Of a DNA stretch of 11,553 nucleotides, positions 6,818 to 11,553 are shown in pieces. The notes under the pieces are model-generated. The model searched no databases. It had not been told where the DNA came from and saw nothing but the letters and a program-made list of their open reading frames with translations. A program made the position numbers and the translations under genes. The first letter of the stretch is position 1. Each line of letters opens with the position of its first letter. Source of the DNA: an uncultured Kangiella sp. (GTDB taxonomy: Bacteria; Pseudomonadota; Gammaproteobacteria; Enterobacterales; DSM-103792); assembly GCA_946481205.1 (NCBI GenBank), contig CAMLNB010000107.1, forward strand, positions 1 through 11,553, written 5' to 3'.

Positions 6818-8254
6818 ATGCAAAACCCGAACGCGGAAACCGCTTGGCGCATGCCCGACACGTTGTTGATTGTGTTCGGTGTGTTGCTGATGGCGGCCTT
6901 GCTCACTGTGCTGGTACCGCGCGGCCAGTTTGACGTCGCGCCCAGTGCCACCTCGAGCAAACCGGTGGTAGTGCCGGGCTCGTTCGCCTACGCGGACGGC
7001 GGCGAAGCGCAAGGGGTTGCCGTCTTTTCCGGTTCCGAATCGCCGGGCATTCTCAATGCACTGTTCGACGGCCTGACGTCCGGCAACAAGCATGGCGCTG
7101 CGATTGGCGTCGTGATGTTCATTCTGATTGTTGGTGGTGCGTTCGGCATCATTCTGAAAACCGGTGCCATTGACGAGGGCATCAAATGGCTCACGGACAA
7201 ATTGCGTGAGCGCGCGGTGCTGTTGCTACCGACCCTTGCGCTACTCTTCTCTGCCGGCGGTGCCGTGTTCGGCATGGGCGAAGAAGCGATGGCGTTTGCC
7301 GTGTTCATCGTGCCGCTGGTGCGCGCGCTCGGTTACGACGGCGTAACCGGCGTACTGATCACTTACGGCGCCACGCAAGTCGGCTTCGCGACCTCGTGGA
7401 TGAATCCGTTTTCGGTGGCGATTGCGCAAGGCATCGCCGGCTTGCCGGTGTTGTCCGGCGCGCCGTTCCGCATTGCGATGTGGGCGGTGTTCACGCTGGT
7501 ATTTCTGATTTGGGTGCTGTGGTATGCCAATCGCCATCGGGAACGTGGCGAACAGCGCCATATCAGCATCGAACACAATTTCAACAAGCGACATGCCCTG
7601 ATTCTGCTGTGCTTCGGCGCCGGCATGGTCTGGGTGGTCTGGGGCGTTGTGATGCACGCTTATTACCTGCGTGAAATCGCCAGCCAGTTTCTCGCCATTG
7701 GTCTGGCCTGCGGATTGATCGCCTGGGCCGGCAAGCTGCCCGGTTGCAACGCCAATGACTTGTCGGAGTCGTTCAAGACCGGTGCCGCACAATTGCTGCC
7801 GGCAGCAATTGTCGTCGGTGTTGCTCAAGGCATCATGATTCTGCTTGGCGGTGTCGACCCGACCAAACCGAGTGTGGTCAACACGATGTTGCAATCGGCC
7901 GCCGACTTCATAGGCGATGCGCCCGCGTGGATGGCGGCGCAGGGCATGCTGGTGTTCCAGTCGGTATTCAATTTCTTTGTCACCTCCGGTTCGGCGCAAG
8001 CAGCGCTGACGATGCCGCTGATGGCACCGCTTGCGGATCTGGTCGGCGTGACCCGGCAAACCGCCGTGCTCGCGTTCCAGCTCGGCGATGGCCTTGCCCA
8101 TTTGATCTACCCGACGTCGGCGGCGCTGATGGGGACATTGGCGGTAGCAAAAGTGCCATTCGTGCAATGGTTGCGTGCCGTCTGGTCGATGCAGCTGCTG
8201 ATGGCGCTGCTCAGTTTGATTGCCGTCGCGGTGGCAGTGGCGATCGGTTTCTGA
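6818..8254 (+). CDS. YfcC/DcuC-family inner-membrane transporter
   Basis: This is a 478-residue polytopic carrier. The ATG at 6818 was chosen because GGAG (6808-6811) precedes it at 6-nt spacing and the protein then starts normally; the frame extends further upstream but only through terminator-like DNA. About eleven hydrophobic segments are visible, among them 13-33, 93-113, 133-152, 220-238, 259-280, 287-304, 325-345, 372-392 and 453-476. Family marks include VFGMGEEAMAFAVFIVPLVRALGYDG (150-175) and NFFVTSGSAQAALTMPLMAPLADLVG, with LGDGLAHLIYPTSAALMG (422-439) near the end. This is the Pfam DcuC group, whose members are called C4-dicarboxylate or basic amino acid / peptide carriers; substrates are rarely proven. 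It lies directly upstream of the isoaspartyl dipeptidase on the same strand (106-bp gap) and downstream of the receptor. That places it as the likely inner-membrane step for beta-aspartyl dipeptides or their amino acids. In E. coli, iadA also sits beside putative membrane transport genes (yjiG, yjiH). Family sure, substrate inferred. Confidence 0.88.
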   Translation: MQNPNAETAWRMPDTLLIVFGVLLMAALLTVLVPRGQFDVAPSATSSKPVVVPGSFAYADGGEAQGVAVFSGSESPGILNALFDGLTSGNKHGAAIGVVMFILIVGGAFGIILKTGAIDEGIKWLTDKLRERAVLLLPTLALLFSAGGAVFGMGEEAMAFAVFIVPLVRALGYDGVTGVLITYGATQVGFATSWMNPFSVAIAQGIAGLPVLSGAPFRIAMWAVFTLVFLIWVLWYANRHRERGEQRHISIEHNFNKRHALILLCFGAGMVWVVWGVVMHAYYLREIASQFLAIGLACGLIAWAGKLPGCNANDLSESFKTGAAQLLPAAIVVGVAQGIMILLGGVDPTKPSVVNTMLQSAADFIGDAPAWMAAQGMLVFQSVFNFFVTSGSAQAALTMPLMAPLADLVGVTRQTAVLAFQLGDGLAHLIYPTSAALMGTLAVAKVPFVQWLRAVWSMQLLMALLSLIAVAVAVAIGF

Positions 8255-8277
8255 GATTCCGCGGCATTTCTGTAAGT

Positions 8278-8341
8278 GCGAGCGCGCTCGCTCTTTCAAG
8301 AATTTTTCCGGCCAGTTTTTTTAGGCAGCCGCGCGGCTGCC
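8278..8341 (+). promoter_or_regulatory. Structured leader of the dipeptidase gene
   Basis: The 106-bp gap between transporter and dipeptidase holds a perfect 14-nt palindrome GCGAGCGCGCTCGC (8278-8291), followed by an imperfect T-rich stretch. A T7 run (8316-8322) comes next, then a perfect 7-bp hairpin GGCAGCC-GCGC-GGCTGCC (8324-8341) that ends 19 nt before the GTG start. The first hairpin could be a weak terminator. The second has no T-run after it and is close enough to influence ribosome access. Whether the two genes are co-transcribed is undecided. Confidence 0.4.
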
Positions 8342-8360
8342 ACAACAGAATGGATACTTT

Positions 8361-9527
8361 GTGATTACCTTGATTAAAAACGTCGACGTCTACACGCCGA
8401 CTGCACTCGGCAAACAGGACATTCTGCTCGCCGGCGAACGCATTGCCCGCATTGCGCCGGAGATTGCACTGCAGGGCAGCGATGTCACCGTCGTTGACGG
8501 CAGCGGTCTTATCGCGACTCCGGGTTTCGTCGATTCGCTGGTCCACATTATTGGTGGCGGTGGCGAAGGCGGCTTTCGCACCCGCACACCGGAACTGGGT
8601 TTTGCCGAAACCGCGCTCGCTGGCGTTACCACCTTGGTTGGTGTGCTCGGCACCGATGCCGTTACCCGCACCTTGACCAACCTGCTGGCGAAAGCCAGCG
8701 CGCTGACCGAGGAAGGCCTGAGCTGTTATTGCCATACCGGCTCGTATCAGATCCCGGTCAAGACTTTGTTCGGATCGGTACAGGAAGATCTGATCCTGAT
8801 CGACAAATTCATCGGCGTTGGCGAAGTCGCGATCGCCGACCACCGCTCATCACAACCCACGCTCAATGAATTGAAAAAGCTCGCCGCCGAGGCTCGGGTC
8901 GGTGGCATGTTGGCCGGCAAGGGCGGCGTGGTCAGCGTGCACGTTGGCGATTCCTCGGAAGGCCTGAGTCTGATTGAAATGCTGGTTGCCGAAAGCGATA
9001 TTCCGATCACCCAGTTCCTGCCTACCCATATCAACCGCAATCGCCGCTTGTTTATCACGGCACTCGACTACGCGCGCCATGGCGGTTACATCGACTTCAC
9101 CACCAGCACTACACCGGAGCTGCTCGCGCAAGGAGAAGTGAAGTGCTCGCGCGGTTTGAAAGAAGCGCTGGATGCCGGTGTACCGATCAGCCGGATAACG
9201 TTCTCATCTGATGCCAATGCGTCTCTGCCTCGCTTCGATGCCGAGGGCAATTTTGTCGGCCTCGGCATCGGCCGGATTGGCAGTCTGCTGGCTGAAGTGC
9301 GCGATGCTGTTCTGCACGAGGGCGTCGCACTCGGTGATGCATTGCAGGTGATCACGCGCAACCCGGCCCAGGCCTTGCGGCTGACACAGAAGGGCGAACT
9401 CGCCCCTGGCAAGGATGCGGATCTGGTATTGCTGAACCCGCGCCTTGGTGTGCATTCGGTCTGGGCACGGGGCCGGCAATTGGTGGGCAATGGTCGGTTG
9501 CTGGTGCAGCCGCTATTGGCGGCGTAG
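8361..9527 (+). CDS. iadA: Isoaspartyl dipeptidase (beta-aspartyl peptidase), variant metal site
   Basis: This 388-residue amidohydrolase-superfamily enzyme hydrolyses beta-aspartyl dipeptides, including those from cyanophycin breakdown, in the cytoplasm. It starts at a GTG (8361) behind a weak GGAT; a nearby ATG (8350) is in another frame and stops after four codons. Length matches E. coli IadA (390). Family motifs are PGFVDSLVHIIGGGGEGG (residues 54-71), GSYQIPVKT (127-135, with substrate-contact Y129), VAIADHRSSQP (R162), GGVVSVHVGDSS (H194), LPTHINRN (H223), and FSSDANAS (D284). Spacing matches the E. coli active-site residues Tyr137, Lys162, Arg169, His201, His230 and Asp285. Two metal-site positions differ: E. 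coli His68 of the HxH motif is Leu60 here (codon CTG), and the carboxylated Lys162 is Glu155. A bridging Glu instead of Lys is known in parts of the superfamily; the lost His is stranger. The C-terminus TQKGELAPGKDADLVLLNP is typical. A 102-bp gap follows. Confidence 0.9.
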   Translation: MITLIKNVDVYTPTALGKQDILLAGERIARIAPEIALQGSDVTVVDGSGLIATPGFVDSLVHIIGGGGEGGFRTRTPELGFAETALAGVTTLVGVLGTDAVTRTLTNLLAKASALTEEGLSCYCHTGSYQIPVKTLFGSVQEDLILIDKFIGVGEVAIADHRSSQPTLNELKKLAAEARVGGMLAGKGGVVSVHVGDSSEGLSLIEMLVAESDIPITQFLPTHINRNRRLFITALDYARHGGYIDFTTSTTPELLAQGEVKCSRGLKEALDAGVPISRITFSSDANASLPRFDAEGNFVGLGIGRIGSLLAEVRDAVLHEGVALGDALQVITRNPAQALRLTQKGELAPGKDADLVLLNPRLGVHSVWARGRQLVGNGRLLVQPLLAA

Positions 9528-9629
9528 GCAAATAGTCGCGGCAGGCTGTCAACCGACCGCTACCTGAGTCGTTGAAGGAGACAAGCGCGGATTGCGCGGG
9601 TTGTTTCCCTCTACTTTCAGGAGCCGAAC

Positions 9630-10694
9630 ATGAAAACCATCACCAGCCTGTCTGCACTGGCCATTGTTATCGCTGCCGGCTTGGCCAGCACCGCACCGGT
9701 CGATGCCGCTGAGCGCGCCCTGCGCGTCAACAACCAAGCCAGCAAGCAGTTGCAAGTACAGCGTCAGGGCCGCGAGCTGCGCGCGGCCGGCAATGTCCAG
9801 CGCAATACCCAAGTGACCTTGCCAGACGGCCGCCAAGCCAGCCGCGAGCACAGCCGCACCGTCGACCGGGACAATGGCACCTGGTCCGCCACAACCGTGA
9901 CCACCGACGCCCAAGGTCGGGTCGGCACTCGCAACGTCACAGGCACAGTCGACCGCGACAGCAACAGCTACACCCGCGAAGTTACCGGTACCACGCGTGC
10001 GGGTGTCGATTACACCCGCTCGGCCAGCGGCAGCCGTGATCCGGAAACTGGCAGCTTCCAGCGCCAGATCGACAGCAGCAACAGCCTCGGTCAGAGCGCC
10101 AGCACAACCATCACCGGTCAGCGTAACGAGAACGGGCTGATCCGCGACCGCACCACAACGCTTGGCGATGGCCGCAGCGCAAGCAGCCATACCGAAGTGG
10201 TCACTGAAAACGGTGTGCGCACCGTGAGCACGAACGGTCAGAATTTCCAGGGCGAAGCATTCAGCCGCACCGCGACGACGGCGCGCACCGAGAACGGCAT
10301 TGTCCGTGACGTGCAGGCGAGCGGCCCGAATGGCGAGCGCAGCCGTCATGATGAAGTGGTTCGTGATGCCGCCAGCGGCACCGTCAGCCGTACCAGCAAT
10401 GGCGTCAATGCCAACGGCGAATGGACGGCAAATGCGGTGACCACGCGCACGGAAAATGGTTACGTCCGTGAAGCGAGCCGGACCAATGCCAATGGCCAGA
10501 CGGTCAGCCAAAGCGGTGAATTGGTCCGCAATGATGATGGCAGCTGGGTGCGCACGCAAACGACCACCAATGCCAACGGCGGTGGCCGCACGGTGACGGT
10601 GAATGGCTCGATTGATGCCGAAACCGGTGCCCGCAACCGCGATGTCACCGTCGAGCGCAACCCGCCGCCGGCCTCGGGCGAACCCACTCCATAA
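9630..10694 (+). CDS. Secreted Arg-rich beta-repeat protein, function unknown
   Basis: The gene encodes 354 residues from an ATG preceded by AGGAG (9619-9623) at 6-nt spacing. The signal peptide (MKTITSLSALAIVIAAG, cleavage near VDA-A at residue 26) makes it secreted. From about residue 65 to 346 the protein is built of roughly ten loose repeats of 25-30 residues with a recurring N/D-x-N-G turn and alternating T/V/S/R strands. Copies contain TENGIVRD, TENGYVRE, NENGLIRD, NANGEWTA and NANGQTVS. The pattern predicts a repetitive beta-sheet fold somewhat like YD/RHS-type repeats, but I do not recognise a family. There is no Cys, only one Lys in the mature protein, and about 38 Arg. The C-terminus is Pro-rich (PPPASGEPTP). 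No membrane anchor or sorting signal is visible. It follows iadA after 102 bp and ends before a strong terminator, so it may be the last gene of the plus-strand cluster or an independent unit. A cell-surface or matrix role is only a guess. Confidence 0.8.
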   Translation: MKTITSLSALAIVIAAGLASTAPVDAAERALRVNNQASKQLQVQRQGRELRAAGNVQRNTQVTLPDGRQASREHSRTVDRDNGTWSATTVTTDAQGRVGTRNVTGTVDRDSNSYTREVTGTTRAGVDYTRSASGSRDPETGSFQRQIDSSNSLGQSASTTITGQRNENGLIRDRTTTLGDGRSASSHTEVVTENGVRTVSTNGQNFQGEAFSRTATTARTENGIVRDVQASGPNGERSRHDEVVRDAASGTVSRTSNGVNANGEWTANAVTTRTENGYVREASRTNANGQTVSQSGELVRNDDGSWVRTQTTTNANGGGRTVTVNGSIDAETGARNRDVTVERNPPPASGEPTP

Positions 10695-10738
10695 TCAAGC
10701 TTTCTGCAGGTATGGATCAGCTAGCACTGCTTGACTTC

Positions 10739-10764
10739 GGCCCGCCAGATGGCGGGCCTTTTTT
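10739..10764 (+). terminator. Intrinsic terminator after the repeat protein gene
   Basis: GGCCCGCC (10739-10746), a 4-nt AGAT loop and GGCGGGCC (10751-10758) form a perfect 8-bp stem followed at once by T6 (10759-10764). It lies 44 bp after the repeat protein stop. Its T-run overlaps the stop codon of the convergent racemase. Read on the minus strand there is no T-run after the stem, so it mainly serves the plus strand. Confidence 0.9.
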
Positions 10765-11455
10765 ATGCACGCAGCGCCCAATCCACCGCGGCAGCGGCGT
10801 GCAAAGCCGTGGAATCAAACTGCGGCACCTGGGTGTCGCCCGGTTTGATCAGCATGGTGATTTCCGTGCAACCGAGGATCACGCCTTCGGCGCCGGCTGC
10901 AACATGGTGATTGATGATTTCCAGATAGCGCTGCCGCGAGGCCGGCAGCACCTGACCAAGACAGAGTTCCTGATAGATGATGCGATGGATGTCGTCGCGT
11001 TCGCCCGCATCGGGAATCAACAGCTCGATACCAAATTGCTGCATCCGCTCGCGATAGAACGCCTGCTCCATCGTGAATCGGGTTGCCAGCAGCAGAATGC
11101 GCTGGCGTTTCGCGGCCTGTATCGCTTGCGCGGTGGCATCGACGATATGCAGCAGCGGAATCGATACCGCGGCAGTGATGTGCGCCGCGACTTTGTGCAT
11201 CGTGTTGGTACACAACACCAGAGCTTCGGCGCCGCCGCGCTCAAGTGACTGTGCCGCCTGTGCCAGGATCTGGCCCGCGCCATCCCAATCGCCCTCACGC
11301 TGGCGGCGCTCGATATCGGCAAAGTCAACGCTGTACAGCAGGCATTGCGCCGAGTGCAGACCACCAAGCCGGGTTTTGATTTCTTCGTTCAGTAACCGGT
11401 AGTAGATCGCGCTGGATTCCCAGCTCATGCCGCCGATAAGACCGATGGTGCGCAT
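10763..11455 (-). CDS. ygeA: Amino-acid racemase, YgeA / aspartate racemase family
   Basis: This 230-residue, cofactor-independent racemase belongs to the Asp/Glu/hydantoin racemase superfamily and inverts the alpha carbon using two cysteines. It is closely similar to E. coli YgeA over its whole length, for example MRTIGLIGGMSWESS at the start, RLGGLHSAQ, LCTNTMHKVA with catalytic C82, TRFTMEQAFYR, IIYQELCLGQ, and ILGCTEI with C196. Length equals that of E. coli YgeA. The ATG at 11455 was chosen because GGAGG precedes it at 4-nt spacing; a GTG at 11479 would add eight residues and lose this site. E. coli YgeA is reported as a broad-range amino acid racemase rather than a strict aspartate enzyme. 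It converges on the plus-strand cluster, so it is a separate transcription unit. A link to Asp or Arg released by the dipeptidase is possible but unproven. Confidence 0.92.
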   Translation of the reverse strand: MRTIGLIGGMSWESSAIYYRLLNEEIKTRLGGLHSAQCLLYSVDFADIERRQREGDWDGAGQILAQAAQSLERGGAEALVLCTNTMHKVAAHITAAVSIPLLHIVDATAQAIQAAKRQRILLLATRFTMEQAFYRERMQQFGIELLIPDAGERDDIHRIIYQELCLGQVLPASRQRYLEIINHHVAAGAEGVILGCTEITMLIKPGDTQVPQFDSTALHAAAAVDWALRA

Positions 11456-11553
11456 ACTGCCTCCGGTTGGGTGGGTCACGACGGGCAGCGCCCGAGCCAG
11501 CAGACAGCTTCAGTTCCACAATGACTGCGCTGCCTGGCAACGAACAGCGATTG
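11456..11553. other. Right-edge stretch upstream of the racemase, unassigned
   Basis: This 98-bp piece holds the racemase ribosome binding site (GGAGG on the minus strand, just after 11459) and a short CGGGC-AGC-GCCCG stem near 11482-11494. A plus-strand ATG at 11521 is open to the edge for 11 codons (MTALPGNEQ...), but it lacks a Shine-Dalgarno sequence. I cannot say whether it starts a divergent gene. Confidence 0.25.

Noticed and set aside
1013..8290. The 12-nt palindrome CGAGCGCGCTCG occurs at 1013-1024 and 8279-8290
   Set aside because: In about 11.5 kb a few 12-mers are expected to recur by chance, and one copy lies inside coding sequence.
7241..8299. A 352-codon minus-strand open frame opposite the transporter
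   Set aside because: Its His/Arg/Gln-rich content is what the complement of a membrane protein gene gives; the plus-strand transporter is clear.
8350..8364. ATG frame of four codons overlapping the dipeptidase start
   Set aside because: Too short to judge; probably chance, although the overlap with the GTG could allow translational coupling.
9575..9632. AAGGAG at 9575-9580 followed by a TTG frame that overlaps the repeat protein start
   Set aside because: Spacing to the TTG is 11 nt, the product would be 13 residues, and the frame has no supporting feature.
9549..10559. A 336-codon minus-strand open frame rich in Ala opposite the repeat protein
   Set aside because: The plus-strand gene has a ribosome site, a signal peptide and a terminator. 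The minus frame has none of these and its low complexity mirrors the repeats.

Overview
The window looks like the chromosome of a free-living, Gram-negative gammaproteobacterium. It has a TonB-dependent outer-membrane receptor, Sec signal peptides, Shine-Dalgarno-led genes, fairly high GC by eye, and a racemase very close to E. coli YgeA. I cannot name a genus from sequence alone. There are no rRNA or tRNA genes, no CRISPR array, no insertion sequence and no integrase.

Layout. Positions 1-1640 (minus strand) hold most of a membrane-anchored sulfatase / phosphoethanolamine-transferase-like protein, cut by the left edge. Positions 1736-3478 (minus) encode a secreted, enlarged cyanophycinase-like serine peptidase (family S51). 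A divergent control region of about 520 bp follows. It contains two perfect palindromes, a candidate sigma70 promoter and an apparent 24-codon, aromatic-rich small gene with a near-perfect ribosome binding site, with a GC-rich hairpin just after its stop. On the plus strand come a TonB-dependent receptor (4000-6600), a DcuC/YfcC-type inner-membrane transporter (6818-8254), an isoaspartyl dipeptidase (8361-9527) and a secreted Arg-rich repeat protein (9630-10694) that ends at a textbook terminator (10739-10764). A YgeA-type amino-acid racemase (10763-11455, minus) converges on that terminator.

How the genes may work together. Secreted S51 peptidase, outer-membrane receptor, inner-membrane carrier and cytoplasmic isoaspartyl dipeptidase together read as a complete route for using external beta-aspartyl peptides, most obviously cyanophycin (multi-L-arginyl-poly-L-aspartate). 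The polymer would be cut outside the cell, the beta-Asp-Arg dipeptides taken up across both membranes and split inside to Asp and Arg. YgeA could act on the released amino acids. This pathway is inferred from families and gene order; no substrate can be read from DNA.

The most notable oddities are these: the dipeptidase lacks one canonical metal-binding His and has Glu in place of the carboxylated Lys; the transporter has a terminator-like structure directly ahead of its start codon with little room for a promoter after it; the small aromatic peptide gene sits between the divergent peptidase and receptor; and the repeat protein is almost free of Lys and has no Cys.
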